Below are positions 37,604-49,427 of a DNA stretch of 64,000 bases, one piece after another. The notes below the pieces were generated by a model, which was not told the DNA's origin, made no database searches, and saw nothing but the letters and a program-made list of their open reading frames with translations. The stretch covers positions 502,305-566,304 of the forward strand of contig MNCI01016028.1 in NCBI GenBank assembly GCA_015680685.1. Direction: 5' to 3'. Both the position numbers and the translations under genes were made by a program. Every line of letters starts with the position of its first letter. Positions within the stretch are counted from its first letter, which is position 1. The stretch comes from Gnetum montanum. Its lineage: Eukaryota; Streptophyta; Gnetopsida; Gnetales; Gnetaceae.

Positions 37604-40308
37604 TCATGTTATAGGTGGTGGTGGCTCCTCCATCAACTTCTTTTCTTTGTCATTGGACTTTTGAAAGTGATATCTATTTAGTTGTATCCTGAGTTTCTCC
37701 TTTTTGATTTGGAATCATGTATCATCTAAGCAAATTCAGTAATGTTAACTAGAGTTTATGCTTCCCAAGAACATTGTAGTTATGTGAACATCTTGTTTGG
37801 TTTAACATACCATGCTACAAACTGCATTCATTTTTCTTTGAAGTCTCTAGCCATTTTCTTTAGTTCTTGATAATTTGTCATCCTTTTGGCAAGGTTTGCT
37901 ACTGCATCATTTTGGTCTTGGTAGCTAGCTTTGACTACTTAGAGTTTTGAGTTTTCTATGTGAAGCTTCTGTTGGGCATCTTTTCTATCAGCAAACCTCT
38001 TTTCATACCCTGAATATACTGTATCCACTTGTTGCTCTAGCTCTATTCAAGGCTTGCCTACTATCAACATGGCCAAGCTAGCATATTAGAGATTTGATAA
38101 CCCCATGTATTTCGGCTTGATGTATGTGGGTAAGACTATCCAAGATGGGCTAATAATTAGGTGTCTATGCTGTAATGGAGTTGATTTTAGCTTTTGCCAC
38201 CTAGATCTCCTTTTCATTTATTTACTTGTATATGCCCACTTGATCTCTAAAGTGCTCTTTCAATTGTTCATGTTTTTTGGCTTCATTTTTCCATGTGCTA
38301 ATTTCAATTGCCAATTTCTATCATACAGCATGAACTTCCTTTATTGATAGGATTCTATTTTCTAATATCAAGGTTGGCTTTGGAAAATTATTCTCTTAGC
38401 TAATAAATACATTTTTCTAGTACATTTTCTACTTTTCTATATCTATCAACCTCATGTTTTCAGCAACAATTCTTTTATTTTCCTCTCTCAATGCCATTAG
38501 AGCTTTAGCATGGGCATATGTTTGGGCAGTTTCTAATGAAGCATTTCATATTGCCTTCTCCTTTACCATCTCCATTTGAGTGTATTTAGTCATCAGTTGG
38601 TCAATCTATTTATTTCTTAATTTTTCTAATTGGTTAGACACAATGTGTTATGTAGGATCTTGTCTTTCTATTCTTAATGTGGCTAATTCCTCCTATAACC
38701 TTTGCACCTCGCTTTTAGCATGTTGCATCCTAGTTTTTGCCATGACCAATTTACCTTTTGTTAAAATTAATTCAAATTGGACCATAATGATATCAAAGAG
38801 GTTTTGCATAACTTGTCCTATTTGTAGGAGTCTTTCCAATATATCTTCATGCTATGTAGTGGTCATTGATATTTCAGCTATAGTTTTTACATCTTTTGCT
38901 CTAGTAATATCAGTTAGTGGCACAATGAGAAAATTAAAGGATTCTTTAATATGGTCTGTGATGATGTCTACTACTCCTGATGTGTCTTGATGTTGCATCA
39001 CCATCACTATGGCTTATTCTCCTATTTCTAACATTACTGGGAATGTTGTAGTGTTCCCTAAAATCTGTTGTGTCCAATCTTCATCTTTTCTTGCTTGTAA
39101 TGAGATAGGAATACTTGTGGGTCATGTTGATATGGTAGGCCTATTGGGATTGTCTCAAACTTTGTACATGCTTGAGACTTCATGGCTTTCCCAACTTATG
39201 GTTTCAACAATTTGCTGATAATGACTCATTGAGGGTTTATAATCATGTTGCACTTGTGGAGCTCTTTGTCCTAGTTTGTTGGCAGCTAATGTTGATCCAC
39301 TGGGTCTTGATTATTCTATTCATATGATTGGAATATTAGCTATTTATGTAGATCTTGTTTCTACCTTAGTACCTGCTAGCTTTTCAACTTGATCCTTCTT
39401 TGGTGACACTAGTTTAGAGATTTTAGCATATGAGGCATTTTGGGCTTTGTGGAGAACATCATTAGTATAGTTCAAAATTCTTAGTTTTTGGCATAATTTT
39501 TTGATGAGACAAGGGAATTGCAAAGTAGGTTTTCCTATCTTCTTGTCCTCCTTTGTATTTTTAAAAATAGCAAATGGGCAATATTGGCCTATAATATTCC
39601 CATCAGAATGATGCTTCCTTTGGTGGCCTAGGCAGAAATTCGATTAAGTCTTTTTGTTGGAAATATGTGGTATGTTCTAATCTTGAAATGAATCTTCTTA
39701 GTGTTGGAAAATTTGCTATACTCCTTCTCATTAGTTCTATAGGCTCTCTATAGCCATAAGTTTCTTGCCTTGGTGCCAGACCTTGTAGATATTTGGGTGA
39801 TATTTTCTTTGACATTTAGAATATTTAGTGCCTTTGCTATTACTTCTACTAAGTAAGACATTATGAATCCCTCAATTTTTACAGTTGCATCATCCTATTT
39901 ATTCTTTCAAAACTAATAAACTTTCAACAAATACCATTCATCATTACTTGAAATGGTGGGCCATAAAGGAGAGGCTTGTATTTGTTCATGAACTTCAACA
40001 AGTGCGAACTCCATAAATGGTCCAAAATTTAGCTCCATTATGATAGTGGACATAATGGACTTCTCTTGAAAGGCTTGTAAACATTCATTTGAGAGTGTGA
40101 GATGTTGTTCTTACTCTGGAGCAAGTAGTGCATCAGCTTCTGCTTGTGCATATTCCCCTTTCGCAAGTATGAACTAATGGATGCTGTAAGAGTGAGCCTC
40201 TTGCTATGTAGGTTGAGTTTGTTCTTTAGCTTATCCTCTACCTCTTCCTCTGGGTCTCTTCCCCTAAAGTTGTGATGGTTTATGTACTTCAGGTCTTTTT
40301 GGAGGCAT
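37604..40308 (-). pseudogene. Long 3' ORF of the larger gypsy element
   Basis: The ATG at 40308 directly follows TGATTGTAG, the same acceptor-like context as in the two shorter copies. A basic start (M-P-P-K-R-P-E-V) and a GKRPRGRGRG segment are followed by IMELNFGPFMEF and SPLWPT (about 39,970-40,050). Next comes a segment with SPKYLQGLAPRQETYGYREP (39,740-39,815, in another frame), then a long stretch of heptad-like helices (38,950 down to about 37,750) including QTYAHAKALMALREE. The end reads EKLRIQLNRYHFQ, then MEEPPPPIT and TGA. About 900 codons when complete. No envelope-like signal peptide or membrane segment is seen. Stops and frameshifts are frequent. Known family: none recognised. 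Confidence 0.55.
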
Positions 40309-40310
40309 CT

Positions 40311-42780
40311 ACAATCATGAAGAATTTTAAGATTATCCAAATAATTCAAAAAAATTCTCTATTGGTTCATAAACCTTCCTTAAGTTTTTTCTGGATTTTA
40401 ATTAAAATCATTTATTATTATCAATTTTAGTTATAATTACAAAAATTTGTAGTTTGGATAAAACCTTTTTCAAGAAAAATCCTTAATTGAATAATTTTTT
40501 AATGACTACAAACAAATTTATCTTAGACAACCTATCACAATTTTTAATTTCTTATCTAAAACATGTTAAAAAGGTTTATTAGCTTATGTTAGATTAGAAT
40601 GTAATCATCTTTTATTATTATTACCCTTACTTTGTTCTTTTAGGCATTAGAAAAAAATTGATGCAATTCACAAAAATCACATGTAGTACCCTCCCCCATG
40701 GCTAAGTTGATCACTTTGTGAGCAAAAAGAAACAAGAATGACTTAAATAAGACTTGTAGTGAGGAAGATATGACTCTTTGAAGTTTGAAGATCAGATAAA
40801 TAACATGAACTCCCTAGGTACGAAATGAGAGAATGAAAAAATTTCCTAACACCTCATATCTAGATATAAATTTTTATCAGGGATACATTGTAGATACGAC
40901 ATCATGGATGTGATATTGTAGGGCCTAATATATCATATCTACTGTATCATTGTTAAAATTTTCAAAATTTGATGTGATTTTTGATAGAATTATAAGATAG
41001 AATGGATAGTTTGAAAGGTATAGTGATGGTCTAAATGATTTTTAATCATGGATGGTTCTTAGAACATAGGAATTATTCGTTGAAAGTATGTGAAAGAAGG
41101 AGTTTGGATAAGGTAAGTCAATTAAACTTTCTAGGAGATGGTTGATTAAAATCGCCAAACATATGAATGAAGATGAGTATGTAGGGAAATAACAATGATT
41201 GTGTAAATGTTCAAGAGGAATAAGATAATGTGGAATTGGTTATTAGGTATGAAGCACAAGAGTTATAAAGTGGAACCTCCCTAAAGGAGGCTCTTGCCCT
41301 TAATGACTTTGTATAACTACATCAATAAATGTTTGTGGGCACTTAAGGAGTCAAATGTAAAACATACCTATCTTTCAAAACATACATTTTAGTATTACCT
41401 CAATAATAAAGTAATGCTATATTATCCAAAACCATCAAATTATGATTATATATAATAATGAGATGGAATGGTAGTAGTAGGGATTATAGAAAATGGAATG
41501 TGAGGTGCCTTACCATAGGTATAATGAATTCTATGCATAATGCATGGTTAGAATGATCATTAGCCTTTCCATATAATATCCAAACTAAGTCCACATCACT
41601 TACCAGTGACATTGCATTGTATCATTGTAAAACTAACAACCACAAGACTATAACAACTACAAGAAATATTAACACTTGATAATGAAGTGTAAGGAAGCAA
41701 TTTATTAACAATACAATTTATTTAAGGGACACTTGGTGATTAGAGAGAAGAGTGCTTTTAAGCATGGATAACATGTCTTTCTAGCCTCATAACCAATGTG
41801 AGTTCAAGAAACCTTGAAATTTTTGAGAAGTTACCTATCTTCAGGCATGGGTAACATGTCTTTCTAGTGGAACCCTCAGGAATTTTTATTATGTGTATTT
41901 ATTAAATTATGATTATGTCAACCTTACCAGAAGGCTATCTTTAGGCATGGATAACATGTCTTTCTAGTGACATGGTAATGTAGTTCTTATTTTAGAATAT
42001 ACTTTTATTTTTCATTAGAACTCAAGTAAATAATACATCTTAACAATAGGATAAGACTTATAGTAGTAGCCTTAGAGAATCCACAAATTTCCTTAATGTC
42101 ACACCCTTTTCATTCCCACTTAGTTCTTCACTTTTTCATCCAAGCATAAAGATCATAAGTTTATTTTGGTTTTATTGTAAAATGAATGTTATTATGTCCA
42201 TGGTAAGAACTTATTATTGGAATTGAGTGGATGGATGATGTGGTCCCACTGTATATATAATTGGTCCTTTAATGATTTGATAACATAGGCTAAAATGATT
42301 ATTGTTTCAATTGCATATTGTATATTCCTTTACAATTTATTAGAAAAATCAACAAAAATATGTTCATGAAAAATAGTAAAAATCATAGAAGAATGGGAAA
42401 TAGGTAAGAATAGAAAAACATATAAAGAACTTCAAAGATATTAAAGAATGAAAAATGATAAGAAATGTAAAAAGTATAGAAGTATAGAATAGATATTAAA
42501 ATTTGTAAAAACAATGAAAAGTATAACAAAAATTATAAAAATAAAGTTTGATGCCTAAGTATCACAATTAGCACCCCTATGACTATTGTCAAAAGTGGAA
42601 ATTCGAAAGATTGAATGGATGATGAATGGTCTAGTGTGCAAGGTAGAGTNNNNNNNNNNNNNNNNNNNNNNNNNNNNNNNNNNNNNNNNNNNNNNNNNNN
42701 NNNNNNNNNNNNNNNNNNNNNNNNNNTATTGAGTGATAAATTTGCACAACACATGATTGATACATTGTGTTGATGATATA
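40311..42780. other. Non-coding spacer between integrase and 3' ORF
   Basis: Shares CCTCCCCCATG (40,690) and the TCTTTCTAG motif with the shorter copies. The phrase GCATGG(G/A)TAACATGTCTTTCTAG appears three times (about 41,763, 41,845 and 41,946). An A-rich tract runs 42,340-42,540, and 77 Ns at 42650-42726 hide sequence. Likely untranslated leader or intron of the 3' ORF RNA. Confidence 0.5.
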
Positions 42781-43910
42781 AGATCCTTACCATAAGGTTT
42801 GAAACTTAGTATTTTGTGGAATATGATTTAGGTTATAATAAAGGATGTTATCTCTATTCTTGAGAGATACTTGTCTAATTTTAGTGTCATGTCTACATTT
42901 GGAATATTTTTTATGGATTTCATTACTCATTTGAGCTATTAACCAATTTTTATCCAAAAGATTAAGAATCATTAATTGTTCTTTTTGAGCTAAGCCTAAA
43001 TATAGATTAAGTATGTTAGTAGTTGCAAGGGTATTTAATTCTATTTGGATTGGTAGAGTAGATAGTTTACCATAAACTAACTCATATGATGAATATCCTA
43101 TAAGAAGTTTCTGGGTTAACCTATATGCCCATAGAGCATCATTAAGTTTAGTACTCTAGTCCTTCCTATATCTAATAATAGTTCTAGTTAATATTCTTGT
43201 AATTTCTCTATTAGTTACTTCAACTTAACCATTCTTTTGGGGGTGATAAGGTGTAGTTAATTTATGGTTGAACCCAAGTTGTTGCATTAACTTCTTAAAT
43301 TTAGCACTAGTGAAATAAGTCCTGTTGTCTAATATTAACATGCATGGTACTCCAAATCTGTTCATCCTATATTATTGAAAGACCTTTATAGTTATTGTAG
43401 TTGTGACATCCTTAATTGTAGTTGCTTTTGCTCACTTAGTATAATAATCAATGGTTACTATAATGTAAGAATTTCTATTTAACATTGGTGTAATGGGCCC
43501 CATAAAATCAATTCACCAAATATCAAAGGGTTCTAATGGTTGTATCCATGGTTGTGATCTTTCATTTTTGGTAGTCATTCCTCCATCTCTTTGGCATCTT
43601 TCACAAGATTGTGAAAATCAATGTGTGTCCCTGAATATAGTGGACCAAAAGTAGCCTACCATCTTCAATTTTAGTGTTACTTATCATCTTGCATAGTGAC
43701 CACCACATGGTCCTTCATGCATATCTTTCAAAACTCTTTGTTGATTTTCTTCCAGAACACACCTTTGTATTAACTCATCGACACATATCTTGTAAAGATT
43801 TTTACTAATTCCCATATATCTCTTTTCTTTTGTGGAGAAACTGTTCTTTGTGTTTCTTATTTCATTTGATAGGAAGTTCTTGTATGGTAACATATCTCAT
43901 GTAATTAGTA
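42780..43910 (-). pseudogene. Integrase region of the larger gypsy element
   Basis: 43,684-43,893 encodes the zinc-binding HHCC-like N-terminal domain in decayed form (ICVDELIQRCVLEENQ, then HEGPCGGHYA). The frame continues with CERC-like, DIW.IDFMGPI and GVPCMLILDN segments of the retroviral-type catalytic core (D,D-35-E fold) and a TTPYHPQKNG motif. A C-terminal part extends to about 42,780. Many stops. It would insert element cDNA into the host chromosome. Confidence 0.75.
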
Positions 43911-43999
43911 ATCCATGACTTCACTGCTGAATCTACAACCATTGCTATCTTTGTAAATAAATGTTCATTGGGAAATTGGTCCATTAATTATTCTTCATT

Positions 44000-46250
44000 T
44001 TCTTAAGGTTCCCATCTTAATCTTGGCAGATGATTAGCTCCAACATTTTTAGTTCCTTTCTTGTCAATCATTGTAATATCAAATTCTTGTAAGATGATGA
44101 GGCATCTTGTCACTTTTGTACTTACCATTGGTTTATTAATTAGAAATCTAATGACGTTGTGGTCAATATGAACATAGATAGGGTATTTGAACACATATTA
44201 TCTGAACTTTTTAAGCACATATACCATAGCCATATGCTCTTGTTCTATGATGGTACAATTATGTTATGCCCTAGTGATGCTTCAACTGGTGTAGTGTATG
44301 TAATATGGTTATTTTTTATCATCAAGTTGAGTCAACACTACTTCCAATGCATAATTTGAACCCCCTATCATAATGTGGAAAGGCTTATACTAATTTAGAG
44401 GTTAAAGGATTGGTGTCTCAATTAGTTTGTATTTTAGACGATCAAATATCTTTTCACATTGTTCAGATCATTGAAATGGTGCATCTTTCTTTGTTAGTTT
44501 AATAAGCGTTTTTGCATTCTTTGAGAAATTTTTAACTATTTATGGCCAAGGAATGATGTGACATCTTTAACTATTTATGGCCTTTGAGTGATGTATAAGA
44601 TGACTCTTATTTTATGTGGATCTACCTCAATTCCTTTATAAGATATCTTATGTTCTAGAACTATCCTATCTTGGATCATTAAATGAATCTTTTGCTAATT
44701 GAGCTTCAAATTGGTTTCAACACATCTCTTCAAAACCTACTCTAAGTACTTCAAAGCTTATTTGAAGTTGAGTCTATATGTAGAAAAATCTTCCATGAAT
44801 ATTTTAAGTTTATTACCAATCTATTTCTTAAAGATACTAAGGACAAGTCTCTAAACAGTGGTAGGAGTAATACATAGACCAAATGACATTTGCTTGTATG
44901 CAAACATATCCCATGGACAAGTGAACATTTTTTTATTCTCTAGCATGATATAGATCTAGTTGTATCCATTGTATCCATCCAAAAAGCTATAATATTGATG
45001 TCCCATGAGGTTATCTAGGACTTGATCAGCAAATGGCAAAGCAAAATGGTTTTTGAATGTTGCCATGTTTAACAATTAGAAATCAATACAGGCCATTCAC
45101 TTACCACCTTTCTTTAGAGTGATGACTAATGATTTAACCCATTCACTATCTTTAATTAGATAGCTAAAGCCTACTTTTAAAAACTTTTCCAACTCTGGTT
45201 TAACAACTTATCTAAGTTTGGGGTTCAATCTCCATTAAAGTTGGTATCATGGTTTAATAGTTGGATCTATGTAGCTTCTATGTTGACAAATAGATGGATG
45301 AATGCCAGTTTTCTCATCATAAGACTATGCAAATGCAGTTAGCCGTTTGTTTACCACTTCCAATAATTTCCTCTTTTTTTCTTTATCAAGATTGGTATTT
45401 ATGATTACTGGTTTCTTATTGTTAAGAAAAGCGTATTCAAGTGCATATGGTAGGGCTTTTACTTCTAGTGGTTCTAGTTCATATCTTTCTAGTATCTCTA
45501 ACTTTTTCCATTTAATATCCTCCTCTTGTTGTGACTTAGTGTAAGAAGGTTGTCTTCATATCTATTCTATTTTATCTATTTCTTTAATATAGGCACTCAT
45601 AATCCTATCCACTAGTTCCATGGTACATTTGATTCTAATTTCTCTTCCTTTATCAACCACCAGGTGCTTTCTTATCTAGTGGCTATTGCATATAGACATT
45701 GTTATACATACATGTCTTCAACATATTTATTGCATGCTATGATAACATTGGCTTTTTCTATCTAGATTCTCTACACACAATTGCATCCATTATCACTATA
45801 TGTGATACATGGAACTTAATATATTTGAATGATTCCAGCTTCATCTTCCTTGGAGATTTTCAAGGACAAGTCTTGAATTTCTAGCTTACCATCGATAGTG
45901 TTAAGCCATGCTTTTCCCATGATGATAGGAAATTCTCCTTTATTCTTCTTCATGTGTATGACTTATAAATTGGTAGGATAGGACCAACCACTTATTGTAG
46001 TGATTACATCTTCCACTTGTTCAAGTGGAATACTAATTGATTAATCTACTAGCTCTAATCATATGTTACTTTTCTTTAGCAAAGGAAGATTCTAGGCCTT
46101 ATAAATGTGTTGAGACATAAGATTATTTCCTAATCCAGAATCTAATAGAGCCTTACATGGTTTGTGTTCTATGATTTGCAGCTACACTGAAGGACTTCTT
46201 GGATCTATTCTCTTCTTAGGAAGTGCTCTTGCTTTGATCCAATATGTAAC
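44000..46250 (-). pseudogene. Protease, reverse transcriptase and RNase H remnants
   Basis: RT motifs read on the minus strand across stops: KPELEKFLKVGFSYLI with SEWV (about 45,130-45,200), DGYNGYN (about 44,965-44,985), CPWDMFAYKQMSFGLC (about 44,880-44,930) and a FMEDFS box in place of F-DD-S (about 44,800). RNase H remnants (HIDHNVIRFLINKP, VGANHLPRL) lie at 44,003-44,194. The 45,840-46,130 region may hold the aspartic protease (KGEFPIIMGKAWL) but lacks a visible active-site triad. The order is that of Ty3/gypsy pol. Confidence 0.7.
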
Positions 46251-46499
46251 AATCTATGTAAGCATGAAAATTGTAAAAGTGTTTCCAATTGGTATCAGAA
46301 GCAAGGTCTCCTTTTGAGAACCTTGTGTAGGTGAGGAAAATTTAGATGAAGTTCCTATCATTTGAATATTTTCTAGGATTTTCCTAAAGAAGGAACATTT
46401 TCTGGATCTTGGTTCACTTGTCATGATGTCCTCTTATGTGGTGATTGCCCTAGTAGCACTCTTTTGTTGTGGTTATATTGATAGTTCTCCTTGCATAAC

Positions 46500-48428
46500 T
46501 AGTGGTGGTATTGGTAGTAATGTATTGGGAGCTTGATACAAGGGACCATGTGCTAGTTGAGATATGTAAGAATTAGGATTCATGTGTGAGGTAGTGGGTT
46601 TGTGATATTATGATGAATAGCAAGGAGAGGAAGTATGGACAAAAGTATTTTTGGGAGAGATTGGACATTGTACATGGTATCCATAGGGATCAAGTTACCT
46701 ATATGGATACTACTATTTTGATGGTGGCATTTCCCATGATTGTGGTTATTGCCACTGCTGTTGGCATTGCTCTTACAATTGAGGATAAGCCCCACTTGGA
46801 TAGTATGGTTGTTGATAGGGCTATCTTAAATTACCTTGTGGATAAGGTAATTTCTTGAGCATTTTTTTCTTGACAAACTTTGGATTAAGTACATATGCCA
46901 TGAACTCTTATAAGTGGGCAATAACATGGGAACATCCTTTAGGATATTTGTATTGGTGCACCTTATAACCTACATCATCTTCTAAACATGGCTCAATTAC
47001 TTCCTCTACTACAACAACTTTCCCTTTATTTTTGTAGTTTTCACAACCATTGTCTTTTTTTTATATCCTTACTTATGTTAACATCTTGTTTAATCCTTTC
47101 TTCTACTAACTTTAGTGCTATTATAAAATTTTCATCTATAGAGTCCCACATTTTTTATACCTTTATTGCAATATCATTAACTGATTTTTGGATAGGTAGA
47201 GTCTTCCACTGGATTGTATCTTCTAATGTTTCTTCCTCTTGTGATTTACATATCCTTAGATTCCTTTTTTTGATTGTTGGATCTTTGTTATACTCTTCAA
47301 CTAATTCTCTTTTTCTTAGCTCTTCTTCCTTTTTTGCCACTTGATCTATTAATTGTTGGATTTAATGAGCAACCATCTCAGATAATTTGCATTGGACATA
47401 TATCCCAAGGATTTCTCTTATTTTGTTTGTTAGCCCATCAATGATATGTCATAGTTGTTCTTGTTGAGAGAATTCATGGCCTAGTCATCTATGCAATAAG
47501 GAATAGTACTTACTCATTACTACATCAAAATATTTATGTGTTTTTTGTTTCTATTCTTGGATTTATTTTCTCAAATTTGGCACTTTGAAATAAGTTTGAT
47601 ATTTATCATTAAAGAGTTCTAGCATGGTACGTCATCTTCAAATTGATTATGTTTCTAAGAATTTGCACTAGCCCTTTGCTTTCTTTATGAATGGTCTAGA
47701 AAATAACTTCAATTTTTACCAATCATTCTCTATGTTCTATAGGACATATGCATCATGGAAGGGTTGGAGGTAGTGTTGTGGATCTGCATTATATCTATCT
47801 TCAAAACTTGGGATATTATTCATGTCAAGTTGGTTGACGCAATTTTCTCTTAAATGTTTAGTACGAATGTACATGGCTTCTTTGATGTTCATCATGTTGT
47901 AATGGGTTCTTCATAGTCTTTAGGTTTGTAAGCTCTATTATAGTAATGGCTCATTTGATGCTCATGATGCTTCCTCCCCTCATATCTAATCCTTGGACAA
48001 TATAGCATCTTCTTTCTCTTCTTGGACAATTGTTTGTGGTGCCTTCTTCCCTTTGTCTTGTTCATATCTTGCCTCCATGATTACATTCCTTCTTTCTTGA
48101 GCCTTCGTTGGTTGTATGACATTGTCATGTTTTTGGTAAGTTAATATCCTTCTTACACATGGCCAAGATTTAACCTCATGAGGACTAGTTGAAGCATTGA
48201 TGGTATTGAACATTTGGGTGAGAAGGCAATTTTTCCATGTAGGTTTCTCTATATGAGTTATTCATCCTTGAAAAAAATAAATATAAAATTAGGATAATAA
48301 GGATTAGTATAAGTGTATGAAATACTAGTTTGCATCAGTGCACTTTAATCCTCTTCATTATAATATCTATCATGACTTTCATTAAAATCAATAATAGTTA
48401 GAGATTTTTCTTTAGTTGTAGAAGCCAT
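46500..48428 (-). pseudogene. gag of the larger gypsy element
   Basis: Starts at ATG 48428 (MASTTKEKSL). Homology to the smaller copies is seen in NADPQHYLQPFHDAY (about 47,740-47,790), LFNDKYQTYFKVPNLRK (about 47,570-47,630) and QLIDQVAKKEEELRKRE (about 47,290-47,360). The N- and G-rich tail near 46,580-46,860 replaces the P/Q-rich tail of the smaller copies. Frame broken repeatedly. Confidence 0.65.
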
Positions 48429-48572
48429 GTTAATTTATTTTAACACTTAAGTGTGTATGTTTTGAAAAATTATTCTAAGTATGAGAGATGTACTTTGTGA
48501 TGCTTAATACAATGAACTTTGTAAAATAAAATAACTAGCAAACATTGATACATCCCCTAGTAATGGCATCAA

Positions 48573-49427
48573 TGATGAGTGGATGGATATTTCAACACTC
48601 AACCATATAAGTCATAGGTAATCACACGTGATCATATCATAATACGCCAATTAATAATGTAAGTAAACTAGCGAGTTAATGTTAAGTTTGTGATCATTGT
48701 ATTTCCACTTAGAGTTAGCAAGGTGCATATAATATGGCTTAACTCTTAGTGAGGTATATGATAAACTGATGTTGTTTGATTTTAAATGTGCTAAGTGTCA
48801 ACATGATGAAAATAATTATAATTTCTAAGTCTAAGTACAAAGAAAATGTAAATCTATTATATCTTATAGTGATAAGTATCCATTCTTGGTTTTTTGTACA
48901 TGTCATGGGCTAATGTAATCATTCCTAGGATTACCAAATAACTTTACTACTAAGAGAGTTAAGCAAAGTCACTATTAGATTACCAAATAGTTACACTTTA
49001 CACTCAAAACTAGTCATACTTATTCCATCTTACTAGTAGACATTGGAATAGTAATTGACTTGGTAAAAGTAAATAACAAAATAAAAGTAAACATGGTAGA
49101 AAAGTAAAACTATTCTAAGTGATATGCTACAATGATGAAGAATAATCACATTTTTTATTGTCGTTCATGAATTGTGTCCAAGACCAATGCACTCAAATAA
49201 AGGTTATGTATAATTGTAATTCACTACATTGTAAGCATTTACTCTAACTCTAACTTACAAAAATAAACTGCAAGAGTTTTGCTAAGGGTTGGAAAAAACT
49301 TGTTCTTTGACATGATGGTGGATTGGTATTTGTAGATATAATCATGATCCACTACATCGTATCTACGATGACGTATGTAGAGTTACAATATTATAGACTT
49401 ACATAGTAACTTGTTTTATGATTAGTA
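48573..49427 (-). repeat. 5' LTR of the larger gypsy element
   Basis: Starts TGATGAGTGG and follows the smaller LTRs in landmark order (CACTCAACCATA near the start, AGTTACACTT, AATGATGAAG, then GTATCTACGATGACG near the end). The right border is estimated by comparison with the 37,358 end. Confidence 0.65.

Larger units (their letters stand above)
37358..49427 (-). mobile_element. Larger Ty3/gypsy element with gag, pol and 3' ORF
   Basis: Minus-strand element of the same family as those at 10.7-23 kb. The 5' LTR is at 48573-49427 (starts TGATGAGTGG); the PBS on the minus strand reads TGATGCCATTACTAGGGGA, a decayed TGGCGCCGTTGCCGGGGA. Then come gag (48,428 to about 46,500), protease/RT/RNase H (about 46,200-44,000), integrase (43,900-42,780), an A-rich spacer, and the 3' ORF (40,308-37,604) followed by a CATGGGG polypurine tract. 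Only about the last 40 bp of the 3' LTR (AGACTTGCATAGAAACTTG) are visible before 37,358; the rest is lost or unrecognisable. A 77-N gap lies at 42650-42726. All coding parts are decayed. Confidence 0.8.
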
